Shown: positions 28,086 through 39,219 of the stretch, in pieces
Numbering within the stretch: the first letter of the stretch is position 1
How the letters are laid out: each line of letters opens with the position of its first letter
Assembly (NCBI RefSeq): GCF_004135205.1
Contig: NZ_CP035490.1
Location: 1,567,501-1,631,500 of the forward strand
DNA length: 64,000 nt
Source: Hahella sp. KA22
Lineage (GTDB): Bacteria; Pseudomonadota; Gammaproteobacteria; Pseudomonadales; Oleiphilaceae
Direction: 5' to 3'
Made by a program: the position numbers and the translations under genes
Notes under the pieces: model-generated
The model's database searches: none
The model's input: the letters and a program-made list of their open reading frames with translations, nothing else
What the model was told of the DNA's origin: nothing

Positions 28086-29426
28086 ATGTCGATTTTGGCG
28101 CGCGACCGAAATATCGCTGTTATCGGGCTAGGTAAGACCGGGCTGTCCTGCGCGGATTATCTGACACGGCGCGGTTATGGCTTTTGCGTGATGGATACGC
28201 GCGAAAATCCTCCTGGGCTGGCGGAGCTGAATGCGATTAATCCGGGTGTGCAGGTGGTGACCGGCAAGCTTGATCAGGACATGTTGGCGAGCGCCGACGA
28301 AATCTGGTTGAGCCCTGGTGTGCCGCTGAGTCATCCAGACCTGCAGGCGGTGAAAGGGCAAGTCAAGATCTGTGGCGATGTAGATGTATTCAGCCGCGAG
28401 GCTAATGCCCCCATTCTGGCTATCACTGGCTCCAATGGCAAAAGCACAGTGACCACGCTGGTCGGCGAGATGGCGAAGGCTTGCGGCGTGAATGTCGCCG
28501 TGGGCGGCAATCTGGGAACGCCTGTGCTGGATCTGCTGGCGGATGGGGTGGAGTTGTATGTGGTGGAGTTGTCCAGCTTCCAGCTGGAAACGACTGATCG
28601 TTTGGGCGCTCTGGCGGCGACAGTGCTGAATCTGTCGGAAGACCATATGGATCGTTATGCGGACATGATGGCTTACCACCTCGCCAAGTTGAGGGTGTTT
28701 TACGGCTGCCGCCGTCAAGTACTGAATCGCGATGACGCGTTGGCGCAACCGCCCCTGAGCCGGGACGTGGATGTTACCTGGTTCACATTGAAGAAGCCTG
28801 AGCCAGGACAGTATGGCGTGCTGGAAGAAAATGACGGCGCCTGGCTGGCGTACGGCGCGGAGAAGCTTTTGCCGGTAGAGCAGATGCGCATTCGCGGTAA
28901 GCACAACTGGAGCAACGCGCTGGCTGCGCTGGCGCTGGCGGATGCCGCAGGTTTGGAGCGCGAGCCCTGTTTGCAGGCTTTGAGAGAATTTACGGGGCTG
29001 ACCCACCGTTGCGAATGGGTGGCTGACAAAGACGGAGTCGCCTACATCAATGACTCCAAAGCCACCAACGTGGGAGCGACTCAAGCTGCATTGGCCGGAT
29101 TGGGCCCTGTTACGAGCGGTGGAATCGTGTTGATTTGCGGCGGACAAGGGAAAGGGCAGGACTTTGCTCCTTTGGCTCCGGCGGTGAAAGAGTGGGTGTC
29201 CACGCTGATTATTGTTGGTGAAGACGGCCCCAAGATAAAAGAAGCCCTTGCTGGCGGCGCAATGGCTTTGTCGGCCGGAACGATGGAAGAGGCGGTTAAG
29301 CTGGCGGCGGAAAAATCCTCGCCTGGTGATCTGGTGTTGCTGTCTCCAGCCTGCGCCAGTTTTGACATGTTCAAAAACTATGAGGATCGCGGCGACCAGT
29401 TCAAGCAAATGGTGAGGGCGTTATGA
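28086..29426 (+). CDS. murD: UDP-MurNAc-L-alanine--D-glutamate ligase MurD
   Basis: A 446-residue Mur ligase adding D-Glu to UDP-MurNAc-L-Ala. N-terminal UDP-binding Rossmann domain with VIGLGKTGLSC; central P-loop ITGSNGKSTVTTL near residue 116; C-terminal ligand-binding domain with LSPACASFDMFKNYEDRG, the usual MurD ending. Overlaps ftsW by ATGA. Confidence 0.97.
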   Translation: MSILARDRNIAVIGLGKTGLSCADYLTRRGYGFCVMDTRENPPGLAELNAINPGVQVVTGKLDQDMLASADEIWLSPGVPLSHPDLQAVKGQVKICGDVDVFSREANAPILAITGSNGKSTVTTLVGEMAKACGVNVAVGGNLGTPVLDLLADGVELYVVELSSFQLETTDRLGALAATVLNLSEDHMDRYADMMAYHLAKLRVFYGCRRQVLNRDDALAQPPLSRDVDVTWFTLKKPEPGQYGVLEENDGAWLAYGAEKLLPVEQMRIRGKHNWSNALAALALADAAGLEREPCLQALREFTGLTHRCEWVADKDGVAYINDSKATNVGATQAALAGLGPVTSGGIVLICGGQGKGQDFAPLAPAVKEWVSTLIIVGEDGPKIKEALAGGAMALSAGTMEEAVKLAAEKSSPGDLVLLSPACASFDMFKNYEDRGDQFKQMVRAL

Positions 29427-30616
29427 GTGCGTTAACGCTTACCGCTTCCAAAAACACCCAGACGATGACGCTGGATATGCCCTTGCTAGGCTCCGCCCTG
29501 GCGTTGGCGGCGATTGGCTTGATTATGGTGACCTCGGCGTCGGTTGATTTCGCTGACGACGCTAATGGGCAGGCCTTGTATTACATGTGGCGACATTTGT
29601 CGTACCTGCTGGCTGGCGTTGCAGTCGGCTTTGTGATTTTGCGGCTGCCTCTGCAATGGTGGCACAAGCAAAGCTGGATATTGCTGGTGGTGGCGCTGGG
29701 CTTCCTGGTGGCGGTGCTGATTCCCGGTATCGGGCGCACAGTTAACGGCAGCACCCGCTGGATCAGTCTGGGAGTAATCAATATCCAGGCGTCGGAAATC
29801 GCCAAGGTGTGTCTGGCGATATACACCGCCAGCTATCTGGTGCGTCGTCTGGACGAAGTGCGCGGTAGCTGGTGGGGCTTCGCCAAGCCGTTGCTGGTGC
29901 TGACGCTGGTGGCGTTGCTGCTGCTGATGGAGCCGGACTTTGGCGCACTGGTCGTCACCATGTGCGCAGTGGTGGGAATGATTTTTTTGAGCGGCGTGGC
30001 TTTAAGCCGGTTCGCCGCATTGTTGATGTTCTGCGTGGGTAGCGTGGCGTTGCTGGCGGTATCACAACCCTACCGTTTGAAGCGGCTGACGGCCTATACC
30101 GATCCCTGGGCGGATCAGTTTGACAGCGGTTATCAGCTGACTCAGGCGCTGATTGCTTTCGGGCGTGGTGAGTGGAGCGGCGTAGGTCTGGGTAATAGTA
30201 TACAAAAGCTTTTTTATCTGCCTGAAGCGCATACCGACTTCGTGTTCGCGATTATCGCGGAAGAGTTGGGTCTGCTGGGTAGCTTGTTGATTATCGTGTT
30301 GTTTGGCGTGTTGCTGTGGCGCGGCATGCATGTATCGCGGATGGCGGAGCGTGCGGGTCAGCTGTTTAACGCCTACACCGGCTATGGCGTCACGCTGTTG
30401 CTGGGCGGTCAGGCTTTGATCAATCTGGGCGTGAACACAGGGCTGTTGCCAACCAAAGGTTTGACGTTGCCGCTGATCAGCTACGGTGGCAGTAGTTTGA
30501 TTATCAGTAGCCTGTGCGTGGCGATTTTGCTGCGAATTGGCTCCGAAGCAGTGAGCGGCGAGCAGAATGAAGATACGTCGCCAAAAGTGAAAAACCGGGG
30601 AGGCGCGCAGCGATGA
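29423..30616 (+). CDS. ftsW: Peptidoglycan glycosyltransferase FtsW (SEDS family)
   Basis: A 397-residue SEDS polymerase with ten membrane helices that polymerises lipid II at the septum together with FtsI. Family blocks visible: NGSTRWISLG, QASEIAKVCL, LLLMEPDFGALVV, LTQALIAFGRGEWSGVGLG, and AHTDFVFAIIAEELG. The C-terminus GLLPTKGLTLPLISYGGSS is nearly invariant in the family. Start overlaps the murD stop and end overlaps the murG start, both by ATGA. Confidence 0.97.
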   Translation: MSALTLTASKNTQTMTLDMPLLGSALALAAIGLIMVTSASVDFADDANGQALYYMWRHLSYLLAGVAVGFVILRLPLQWWHKQSWILLVVALGFLVAVLIPGIGRTVNGSTRWISLGVINIQASEIAKVCLAIYTASYLVRRLDEVRGSWWGFAKPLLVLTLVALLLLMEPDFGALVVTMCAVVGMIFLSGVALSRFAALLMFCVGSVALLAVSQPYRLKRLTAYTDPWADQFDSGYQLTQALIAFGRGEWSGVGLGNSIQKLFYLPEAHTDFVFAIIAEELGLLGSLLIIVLFGVLLWRGMHVSRMAERAGQLFNAYTGYGVTLLLGGQALINLGVNTGLLPTKGLTLPLISYGGSSLIISSLCVAILLRIGSEAVSGEQNEDTSPKVKNRGGAQR

Positions 30617-31695
30617 GCGGCAAGACTTTTCTGGTTATGGCGGGTGGCACAGGCGGGCATGTGTACCCAGCGCTGGCGTCTGCGCTGGCGCTGCGTGAGC
30701 AGGGGGCGAACGTCGTCTGGCTGGGGGCGCGTGGAGGGATGGAGGAGCGTATTATCGGTCGCACCGACATTCCTATGCGATTAATCACTATTGGCGGCTT
30801 GCGGGGCAAAGGCGCGGCTGCGTTGTTGATGGCGCCGGTCAATCTGATGCGCGCCCTGTGGCAGGCATTTAGCGTGTTCCGTAAGGAAAAGCCCGATTGT
30901 GTGCTGGGAATGGGCGGCTTTGCGTCAGGACCTGGCGGCATCGTGGCCTGTTTGACCGGCACTCCCTTGGTGATTCATGAACAGAATGCGATTGCCGGAA
31001 TGACCAACCGTTGGTTAGCCCGCGGCGCGCGCTATGTATTGGAAGCCTTTCCGCAAACCTTTGCTCAGGCGCAATCGGTTGTGACCGTGGGTAATCCGGT
31101 TAGAGACGAATTGGCGGCGTTGCCTTCGCCGCAGGAGCGCGGAGTTGGAACCAGAAAACCTACGCTGCTTATTCTAGGCGGCAGTCGCGGCGCTCTGGCG
31201 TTAAATGAAGCGGCGCCTAAAGCGATTGCGGCTTTACCAGAGACTTTGCGTCCGCGAATTGTGCATCAAGCGGGCGAGGGTAAGGACCAGGCCTGTCGTG
31301 AACTCTATGCGAGTTTGGGCGTAGAGGCGGAAGTCCACGATTTTTTACAAGACATGGCTGGCGTTTACGCGAATGCTGATTTGGCTTTATGTCGAGCAGG
31401 GGCGTTGACCCTTGCCGAGCTTTGTACTGTGGGGCTGGGAGCGCTGCTGGCGCCCTACCCACATGCGGTGGACGATCACCAGACCGCGAATGCCCGGCAC
31501 TTGGAGCAGGCGGGAGCGGCGAAGATATTTCAACAGGATAATTTAACGGTGGAAAGATTGGCTGAGACTTTGACTTCCCTGCTCGGGCAGCCGCAGAAAC
31601 TGCTGGAAATGGCGAACGCCGCACGGACGTTAGCCAAGCCCGAAGCGACCAGAGAAGTGGTCAAGTATTGTTGGGAGGCATGCGCCAATGACTGA
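30613..31695 (+). CDS. murG: UDP-GlcNAc:lipid I N-acetylglucosaminyltransferase MurG
   Basis: A 360-residue GT-B fold enzyme on the inner face of the membrane that adds GlcNAc to lipid I, making lipid II. N-terminal Gly-rich loop [14 protein letters not shown], second Gly-rich loop [12 protein letters not shown], and the donor-site region [13 protein letters not shown] and [10 protein letters not shown]. Overlaps ftsW by 4 nt and murC by 8 nt. Confidence 0.98.
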   Translation: MSGKTFLVMAGGTGGHVYPALASALALREQGANVVWLGARGGMEERIIGRTDIPMRLITIGGLRGKGAAALLMAPVNLMRALWQAFSVFRKEKPDCVLGMGGFASGPGGIVACLTGTPLVIHEQNAIAGMTNRWLARGARYVLEAFPQTFAQAQSVVTVGNPVRDELAALPSPQERGVGTRKPTLLILGGSRGALALNEAAPKAIAALPETLRPRIVHQAGEGKDQACRELYASLGVEAEVHDFLQDMAGVYANADLALCRAGALTLAELCTVGLGALLAPYPHAVDDHQTANARHLEQAGAAKIFQQDNLTVERLAETLTSLLGQPQKLLEMANAARTLAKPEATREVVKYCWEACAND

Positions 31696-33121
31696 GACAA
31701 CTATGAAGAATACCGTTTGGGGACCGCCCGAAATGCGCCGTATCAGACGCATACATTTTGTAGGGATCGGCGGTTCCGGTATGTGCGGCATCGCGGAAGT
31801 GCTGCTGAACCAGGGCTATGAAATCAGTGGCTCAGACTTGAAAGAGTCCGCCACGACCAGACGTTTGAGCGATATGGGGGCGATCATCACCTTCGGCCAT
31901 ACCGCGCAGAATATTGCCGGCGCCAATGTGGTGGTGACATCCAGCGCCGTGGCCAAAGATAACCCGGAAGTGACGGCGGCTAACGAGCAGCGTATTCCGG
32001 TCATCGCCCGTGCGGAAATGCTGGCGGAGTTGATGCGTTACCGACATGGCGTCGCCATCGCGGGCACTCACGGCAAGACAACGACAACCAGTCTGATGGC
32101 GTCTGTTTTGGGCGAAGCGGGTCTGGACCCAACGTTCGTTATCGGCGGTCGTCTGAACAGCGCTGGCACTAACGCCAAGCTGGGCGCCTCCCGATATCTG
32201 GTGGCTGAGGCGGACGAGAGCGACGCGTCGTTCCTGCACCTGACGCCAATGGTGTCAGTGGTGACAAACATAGACGCAGACCATATGCACACCTATGGCG
32301 GCGACTTCGAGAAGCTGAAGCAGACCTTCGTCGACTTCCTGCACAACCTGCCTTTCTACGGCGTGGCGGTGATGTGTTACGACGACCCGGTGGTGCGTGA
32401 AATTATCCCCCGCGTAGGGCGCTCCGTCATTACCTACGGGTTTAACGAGAAAGCGGACGTGCGGGCGGTGGATATCGCACAGCTGGGGATGCAGACGTCC
32501 TTTACTACTAAGCGTCCTGGCGGTCAGCCCGACTTGCGTATCAGTCTGAACATGCCGGGCAAGCACAATGTATTGAATGCGCTGGCGGTGATTGCGGTAG
32601 CGACTGATGAAGGTATTGCCGACGAAGCGATTGTCTCCGCGCTGAATAAATTTCAGGGCGTGGGGCGCCGTTTTCAGGTTTACGGAAATTATCCGGTGGC
32701 CGAAGGCTCGGTCATGCTGGTTGATGACTATGGACATCACCCCAGAGAGGTGGACGCCACCATCAAAGCCATTCGCGACGGCTGGCCGGACAAGCGTCTG
32801 GTGACAGTATTCCAGCCCCATCGCTATACACGCACCCGCGACCTGTATGAAGACTTTGTGCAGGTGTTATCCAAAGTGGATGTACTGGTGCTGATGGACG
32901 TTTATCCCGCGGGCGAAAAAGAAATCCCCGGAGCGGATGGACGCAGTCTCTGTCGCAGTATCCGGCAGCGCGGTCAGCTTGACCCGATATTCATTGAGCG
33001 TGGTCAGGATGTGAAGGCAGTGCTGAGCGGCGTGCTTCAGGATGGAGATCTTCTGCTGACGCAAGGTGCGGGAGACATCGGCTCTGTAGCGGGAGTATTG
33101 GCTGAAGGCGGGCTGCAGTAG
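31688..33121 (+). CDS. murC: UDP-N-acetylmuramate--L-alanine ligase MurC
   Basis: 477 residues. First Mur ligase, joining L-Ala to UDP-MurNAc. N-terminal domain with [19 protein letters not shown]-loop [15 protein letters not shown] near residue 125; [10 protein letters not shown]; and [14 protein letters not shown] in the C-terminal domain. The first ATG has GGGAGGC at normal spacing in the murG end, and translation is probably coupled. Confidence 0.97.
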   Translation: MTETTMKNTVWGPPEMRRIRRIHFVGIGGSGMCGIAEVLLNQGYEISGSDLKESATTRRLSDMGAIITFGHTAQNIAGANVVVTSSAVAKDNPEVTAANEQRIPVIARAEMLAELMRYRHGVAIAGTHGKTTTTSLMASVLGEAGLDPTFVIGGRLNSAGTNAKLGASRYLVAEADESDASFLHLTPMVSVVTNIDADHMHTYGGDFEKLKQTFVDFLHNLPFYGVAVMCYDDPVVREIIPRVGRSVITYGFNEKADVRAVDIAQLGMQTSFTTKRPGGQPDLRISLNMPGKHNVLNALAVIAVATDEGIADEAIVSALNKFQGVGRRFQVYGNYPVAEGSVMLVDDYGHHPREVDATIKAIRDGWPDKRLVTVFQPHRYTRTRDLYEDFVQVLSKVDVLVLMDVYPAGEKEIPGADGRSLCRSIRQRGQLDPIFIERGQDVKAVLSGVLQDGDLLLTQGAGDIGSVAGVLAEGGLQ

Positions 33122-33183
33122 CGACTGGAGCCGATAGAAATTAAGAGTGAACGATGACGCCAGAAACTAAGCGGCTGGCGTAA

Positions 33184-34158
<975 letters not shown>

Positions 34159-34272
34159 CCCAGGCGGTTGTCGACCTGGATGGCAGTCAAGGACGACTGA
34201 GCAAAATTGAAATGTACGGACGTGCGTAACGATAGTTGCGCCAAGGCAAGTAACTGAGAGTCGCTACAGCTA

Positions 34273-35112
34273 ATGACGCCAATGAAGAAGCAGCTCGACA
34301 AATCGCTTGGTTCCCGACGCGGCGCAACTGCGACCCGCGCAAAGGAGCGCGCCGACAACCGGAATACCGGGCCGGCTGCGATCGTGCGACTGCTGGCCTT
34401 TATCCCGTGGAATCGGGTGCTGCTGCACGTGTCGATCTTCTGCTTTTGGCTATTGGTGTTAAGTGCGCTGATCGCCGGCGTCAAATGGTTGGACCGTCCA
34501 GTCGCCACGGTTCAGGTAGTCGGCGAGTTGAATTACGTGAGCCGCGGAGAGGTGAAAGAGCTGCTGTCGCCGTTACTCCACGCCAGTTTTTTTACATCCG
34601 ACCTAGAAGGTGTGCGTAAAAGTCTGGAAGCCCACCCCTGGGTAAAACGGGCTTCCATCTCCAGATTATGGCCGGACGCTGTGCAAGTGGATCTGGAAGA
34701 AGAAGAGCCTTTTGTCAGATGGCGCAACCAGGGCTATATCAACGAAGCCGGGCGGCTGTTCGTTAAAGAAACCGGCGTCGTGGTGAATGGCCTGCCAGCG
34801 CTGATTGGACCGCCGCACAGCGAGCGGCTGGTGTTTGATAACTTCCAGAAATGGAAGGCGGAGCTGGCCAAAGTGGGACTGGATGTGAACGGTGTGATCA
34901 TGGAGTCCAGAGGCGCATGGCTGATCAGCTTTACGGATGGGTGGGAGCTTAACCTGGGGAAGCAGGATGTTGAGGGACGGCTACACCGTTTTACTGTGCT
35001 GTTTGAGAAGAAACTGCACCAGGAGCGAGAAAAAATAGCGAGTGTTGACGCACGATACACCCGGGGGGTGGCGGTGAAATGGAAAGCAGACGTTACTCCG
35101 GAACAAGGTTGA
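34273..35112 (+). CDS. ftsQ: Cell division protein FtsQ
   Basis: A 279-residue bitopic membrane protein: a basic cytoplasmic tail of about 50 residues, one transmembrane helix (about 52-75), a POTRA domain beginning TVQVVGELNYVSRGEVKELL (quoted part), and a beta domain ending near 270. FtsQ recruits FtsL/FtsB and links the early and late divisome. A second in-frame ATG at 34282 is also possible. A 114-bp gap separates it from ddl, which could hold an internal ftsQA promoter. Confidence 0.94.
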   Translation: MTPMKKQLDKSLGSRRGATATRAKERADNRNTGPAAIVRLLAFIPWNRVLLHVSIFCFWLLVLSALIAGVKWLDRPVATVQVVGELNYVSRGEVKELLSPLLHASFFTSDLEGVRKSLEAHPWVKRASISRLWPDAVQVDLEEEEPFVRWRNQGYINEAGRLFVKETGVVVNGLPALIGPPHSERLVFDNFQKWKAELAKVGLDVNGVIMESRGAWLISFTDGWELNLGKQDVEGRLHRFTVLFEKKLHQEREKIASVDARYTRGVAVKWKADVTPEQG

Positions 35113-35141
35113 ATGTGAACTTTAAGACAGAGTCGAAATAT

Positions 35142-36374
35142 ATGGCGAGTTCGAGTGGGAATATGATTGTGGGGCTGGACATTGGCACATCCAAGGTGGT
35201 GGCCATTGTCGGGCAGAGAAATCAGGAAGGAGCGATTGAAGTCGTTGGCATCGGTTCCCATCCGTCACGCGGACTCAAACGGGGCGTCGTCGTCAATATC
35301 GAAACAACGGTCCAGGCCATACAACGCGCGGTGGAAGAGGCTGAACTGATGGCCGGTTGCCGCATTCACTCCGTCTATGCAGGCATCGCTGGCAGTCACA
35401 TCCGCAGTATGAACTCTCACGGCATCGTTGCGGTGCGCGATCGGGAAGTGGTGCAGGCGGATCTGGAAAGAGTTCTGGATGCGGCGCAGGCAGTGGCGAT
35501 CCCCGCTGATCAACGTGTGCTCCACGTCGTGCCGCAGGAGTACGTCATCGACAACCAGGAGGGCGTGAAAGAGCCTGTGGGGATGTCTGGCGTGCGTCTG
35601 GAAGCCAAAGTGCATCTGGTTACCTGTGCGGTAAACGCCTATCAGAACATCGAAAAGTGCGTGAAGCGCTGTGGTTTGGAGGTAGACGAAATCATCTTGG
35701 AGCAGCTCGCTTCCAGCTACGCGGTGCTGACGGATGACGAAAAAGAATTGGGCGTGTGCGTTGTCGATATCGGCGGGGGCACGACTGATATCGCAATATT
35801 CACTGGAGGCTCTATTCGTCACACGGCGGTAATCCCTATCGCTGGCGATCAGGTCACTAACGATATTGCGATGGCGTTGCGAACGCCAACGCAGAATGCA
35901 GAGGAAATCAAGATCAAATACGCCTGCGCGCTGACTCAGCTGGCAGGCGCGGATGAGACGATCAAGGTGCCGGGCGTGGGAGATCGCCCGTCGCGGGACT
36001 TAAGCCGGCAGTCGCTGGCGGAAGTTGTGGAGCCGCGCTATGAGGAGTTGTTCACCTTGATCCAATCAGAGTTGCGACGCAGCGGATATGAGGATCTCAT
36101 CGCCGCCGGCGTCGTGCTCACTGGAGGAACCTCCAGTATGGAGGGGGTCGTGGAGTTGGCGGAGGAGATTTTCCACATGCCGGTAAGGCTGGCGGTGCCG
36201 CAATGGGTCACCGGCCTGAGCGATGTGGTTAGCAATCCTATGTACTCCACCGCAGTCGGATTACTGCTCTATGGATTTAAACAGCAAGATCTCGGCCGGG
36301 GCGCTCAGCACCGGGGAGAACCTGCAGAAAACCTGTTCCAACGGCTGAAGAACTGGTTTATGGGGAATTTTTAA
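35142..36374 (+). CDS. ftsA: Cell division protein FtsA
   Basis: A 410-residue actin-fold ATPase that tethers FtsZ to the membrane. Phosphate-binding loops are VGLDIGTSKVVAIVG (near the N-terminus) and VVDIGGGTTDIAIFTGG (about 205), and the adenosine motif is VLTGGTSSMEGV. The C-terminal amphipathic helix for membrane binding is LFQRLKNWFMGNF. The start at 35142 (MASSSGNMIVGLDIG) fits the family; an upstream in-frame start lies inside ftsQ. Confidence 0.97.
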   Translation: MASSSGNMIVGLDIGTSKVVAIVGQRNQEGAIEVVGIGSHPSRGLKRGVVVNIETTVQAIQRAVEEAELMAGCRIHSVYAGIAGSHIRSMNSHGIVAVRDREVVQADLERVLDAAQAVAIPADQRVLHVVPQEYVIDNQEGVKEPVGMSGVRLEAKVHLVTCAVNAYQNIEKCVKRCGLEVDEIILEQLASSYAVLTDDEKELGVCVVDIGGGTTDIAIFTGGSIRHTAVIPIAGDQVTNDIAMALRTPTQNAEEIKIKYACALTQLAGADETIKVPGVGDRPSRDLSRQSLAEVVEPRYEELFTLIQSELRRSGYEDLIAAGVVLTGGTSSMEGVVELAEEIFHMPVRLAVPQWVTGLSDVVSNPMYSTAVGLLLYGFKQQDLGRGAQHRGEPAENLFQRLKNWFMGNF

Positions 36375-36465
36375 TCAGCCCAAATAGAGTCAACTCAAAG
36401 GTCTATACCAACTTGCGGAAATTAGTTTCAGGTCGCAGGTACTATAACGAAGAAGGAGAAGGGGA

Positions 36466-37629
36466 ATGTTTGAGCTCGTAGATAACGTACCACAAAATGC
36501 AGTCATTAAAGTTGTAGGCGTTGGCGGCGGCGGCGGCAACGCAGTTCGTCACATGCTCGCCTCTTCGGTGGAAGGCGTGGAGTTTATCTGCGCGAACACC
36601 GACGCTCAGGCGTTGCGTGATGTCGACGCCAAGCACGTGATTCAACTCGGCGGCAGCGTCACCAAAGGGCTGGGCGCCGGAGCCAATCCAGAAGTCGGTC
36701 GTCAGGCGGCGATGGAAGACAGAGAGCGCATTGCGGAAACGCTGAGAGGCGCCGACATGGTCTTCATAACTGCTGGTATGGGCGGCGGTACCGGAACGGG
36801 CGGCGCGCCAGTCGTGGCGGAAATCGCTCGTGAAATGGGTATTTTGACGGTTGCAGTAGTCACCCGTCCATTCCCATTTGAAGGCGGCAAGCGCATGAAA
36901 GTTGCGGAAGCTGGCCTGCGTGAATTGGGGCAGCACGTCGATTCATTGATTACGATTCCCAATGAGAAGCTGTTGAGCGTCATGGGCAAAAACACCAGTC
37001 TGCTGGATGCTTTCGCCGCTGCTAACGATGTGCTTTTGGGGGCTGTACAGGGAATTGCGGATTTGATTATCCGTCCCGGAATGATAAACGTAGACTTTGC
37101 GGACGTTCGCACCGTTATGTCCGAAATGGGCATGGCGATGATGGGCACCGGCGTTTCCAGCGGCGACAATCGCGCTCGCGAAGCGGCGGAAAGAGCCGTA
37201 CGCAGCCCGCTGCTTGAAGATATCAATCTGCAGGGCGCGCGTGGGATTCTGGTCAACATTACTGCAGGCATGGATCTGTCTTTGGGCGAGTTTTCTGAAG
37301 TGGGCGCCACCATTGAAGAGTTCGCTTCCGACGCTGCGACAGTGGTTGTTGGAACGGTAATTGATCCAGAAATGAAGGATGAGTTGCGGGTGACAGTGGT
37401 CGCCACGGGTTTGGGCGGTGTGCATGACCGGCCGACCAAAGTGGTGGACAACTCTTCCCGGACTATGAACGGCACAACTGATTATCATCAGCTGGAGCGT
37501 CCGACTGTGATGCGCAAACGCGCTACTTCAGTTGTGGGCAATGCGGCGGTGGATCGTCGGGCCGTAGGGGATGAGCAAAACGTGGACTATTTGGATATAC
37601 CTGCGTTTTTGCGTCGTCAGGCGGATTAA
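36466..37629 (+). CDS. ftsZ: Cell division protein FtsZ
   Basis: The 387-residue tubulin-like GTPase that forms the Z ring. N-terminal [20 protein letters not shown] (first 20 shown in part), tubulin signature [16 protein letters not shown] (about 104-119), synergy loop with [15 protein letters not shown], and a C-terminal peptide [14 protein letters not shown] that binds FtsA and ZipA. A variable linker lies at about 325-372. Strong Shine-Dalgarno GAAGGAGAAGGGG. A 91-bp gap after ftsA may contain a further promoter. Confidence 0.99.
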   Translation: MFELVDNVPQNAVIKVVGVGGGGGNAVRHMLASSVEGVEFICANTDAQALRDVDAKHVIQLGGSVTKGLGAGANPEVGRQAAMEDRERIAETLRGADMVFITAGMGGGTGTGGAPVVAEIAREMGILTVAVVTRPFPFEGGKRMKVAEAGLRELGQHVDSLITIPNEKLLSVMGKNTSLLDAFAAANDVLLGAVQGIADLIIRPGMINVDFADVRTVMSEMGMAMMGTGVSSGDNRAREAAERAVRSPLLEDINLQGARGILVNITAGMDLSLGEFSEVGATIEEFASDAATVVVGTVIDPEMKDELRVTVVATGLGGVHDRPTKVVDNSSRTMNGTTDYHQLERPTVMRKRATSVVGNAAVDRRAVGDEQNVDYLDIPAFLRRQAD

Positions 37630-37654
37630 ATGAGAATGAGTTCGGTCTTTTAGG

Positions 37655-37684
37655 TTGGTGCACCTAATACCTTTCTGGTATGAT
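37655..37684 (+). promoter_or_regulatory. Putative promoter of lpxC
   Basis: TTGGTG (37655-37660), 18-bp spacer, TATGAT (37679-37684), with an upstream TG-G of the extended -10 type. It lies 39 nt before lpxC, in the ftsZ-lpxC gap, so lpxC can be expressed apart from the cluster. Confidence 0.65.
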
Positions 37685-37722
37685 TTGGCCGAATTTTATC
37701 CAGATTTTGGTAAATCATTGAA

Positions 37723-38631
37723 ATGATAAAACAGCGCACACTTAAAAACATCATCCGAGCCACTGGCGTTGGTCTGCATTCAGGGGAGAAGGTCTACCTG
37801 ACCTTGAAACCGGCCCCAGTGGACACGGGTGTTGTATTCTGCCGTACAGATCTCGATCCTATCGTGGAAATCCCGGCGCGTGCTGAGAACGTAGGCGAAA
37901 CCCTTCTCTCTACGACTCTCGTAAAAAACGGAGTGAAGATAGCAACGGTTGAACACTTGCTGTCAGCTCTGGCCGGTCTTGGTATCGATAACTGCTACGT
38001 TGAGTTGAGCGCAGCCGAAGTGCCTATTATGGATGGCAGCGCCGGTCCGTTTGTGTTTCTGATTCAATCGGCGGGCATTGCTGAGCAGGACGCGCCCAAG
38101 AAATTTATCCGCATCAAGCGCGAAGTAACGGTGACTGACGAAGACAAGCGGGCTACCTTTGTACCGTTCGACGGTTTCAAAGTGACTTTTAGCATAGACT
38201 TTGATCATCCTGTGATCAAAGGCCGCTCACAAGAGACAGTTATCGACTTTTCCAGCACTTCTTTTGTTAAAGAAGTTAGCCGTGCGCGGACATTTGGATT
38301 CATGCGCGATATTGAAAAATTACGTGCAATGAATCTGGCTTTGGGCGGCAGCATGGATAACGTTATCGTTGTCGATGACTTCAAAATTCTCAATGAAGAC
38401 GGCTTGCGCTACGAAGACGAATTCGTCAAGCACAAAGTGTTGGACGCGATTGGAGACCTGTACCTGTTAGGCAACAGTCTGATCGGTGAGTTTAAAGGGC
38501 ACAAGTCGGGTCACGGCTTAAATAACAAACTTCTTCGTGAGCTTATTTCCCAAAAGGATGCTTGGGAGGTTGTGACCTTTGAAGACGCCAGTGAAGCGCC
38601 GATTTCCTACCTGAAACCAGTGCTGGCCTAA
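37723..38631 (+). CDS. lpxC: UDP-3-O-acyl-N-acetylglucosamine deacetylase LpxC
   Basis: A 302-residue zinc enzyme for the committed step of lipid A synthesis. Zinc ligands: His in VEHLLSAL (about 79) and the HKVLDAIGD pair (about 236-240). The general acid/base His is in [10 protein letters not shown] (about 262). The inserts and the N-terminal [20 protein letters not shown] are typical of gammaproteobacteria. Only 5 nt separate its stop from that of the convergent dciA. Confidence 0.98.
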   Translation: MIKQRTLKNIIRATGVGLHSGEKVYLTLKPAPVDTGVVFCRTDLDPIVEIPARAENVGETLLSTTLVKNGVKIATVEHLLSALAGLGIDNCYVELSAAEVPIMDGSAGPFVFLIQSAGIAEQDAPKKFIRIKREVTVTDEDKRATFVPFDGFKVTFSIDFDHPVIKGRSQETVIDFSSTSFVKEVSRARTFGFMRDIEKLRAMNLALGGSMDNVIVVDDFKILNEDGLRYEDEFVKHKVLDAIGDLYLLGNSLIGEFKGHKSGHGLNNKLLRELISQKDAWEVVTFEDASEAPISYLKPVLA

Positions 38632-38636
38632 GATTT

Positions 38637-39080
38637 CTAGTCCTCTGTATGAGTTGAAAGAGCCTCTAGGGCTTTCTTCAACTCAGGATCGTCACAGAGC
38701 TGAGCTTCTTGTTTAAGAAGCTCAGCATTCTTTTGCGAAATTGGTTTCGCCTTCCTTTTTGTTTTCACTTTACCTTCCGCTGGCTCCACGCGAATCTTGA
38801 ACTGATAAGCAAAATCGAAATCTTTGTGCTTGCGTAGTTCCGGCAGCGACGTGTGTTGATTCATGCGCAACTGAGTTGCGGTGACGGCATCGGGGACAGT
38901 TACGCGGATTACGCCATCTTTAACTGATGACAGAATTACTTTGCCGCGTAGTTGGTCGGGCAGACATTGTGAGAATATCTGCTGCAGCTTATCCAGTTGA
39001 AGGGCTCGGTGAAAAAGAGACTCCAGCGTAGGGGAGGATGACGACAAAATATCTCCCAGCTTTCGATCTCTATCAGGCAT
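38637..39080 (-). CDS. dciA: DciA-like replicative helicase loader (DUF721)
   Basis: 147 residues. The N-terminal half (about 10-100) matches the DUF721 domain, with LGDILSSSSPTLESLFHRA and LRGKVILSSVKDGVIRVTV and a KH-like fold. DUF721 proteins were shown to be DciA, the ancestral loader of the DnaB helicase in bacteria that lack DnaC/DnaI. The lpxC-dciA-M23-secA order is typical of Pseudomonas-like genomes. The C-terminal tail is charged and probably disordered. Divergent from the M23 gene and convergent with lpxC. Confidence 0.87.
   Translation of the reverse strand: MPDRDRKLGDILSSSSPTLESLFHRALQLDKLQQIFSQCLPDQLRGKVILSSVKDGVIRVTVPDAVTATQLRMNQHTSLPELRKHKDFDFAYQFKIRVEPAEGKVKTKRKAKPISQKNAELLKQEAQLCDDPELKKALEALSTHTED
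38700..38725 (+). terminator. Perfect hairpin inside dciA, possible lpxC terminator
   Basis: An 11-bp perfect stem CTGAGCTTCTT / AAGAAGCTCAG with loop GTTT, followed by CATTCTTTT. It lies about 70 nt past the lpxC stop, within the dciA coding sequence. Since the convergent genes are 5 nt apart, the lpxC terminator has to lie in dciA, and this is the best candidate. Confidence 0.6.
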
Positions 39081-39219
39081 TACGGTTAACCAAAGATTAA
39101 AGGTTCGTTACATTTGCAGACATCAACTATCACAGCATCTGTTACAATTTACAAGTATAGTATTTTTAGATAACCTCCGTCGTTTATATAATTCAGGCAA
39201 CTCAAAACCCTGGAAAAGC

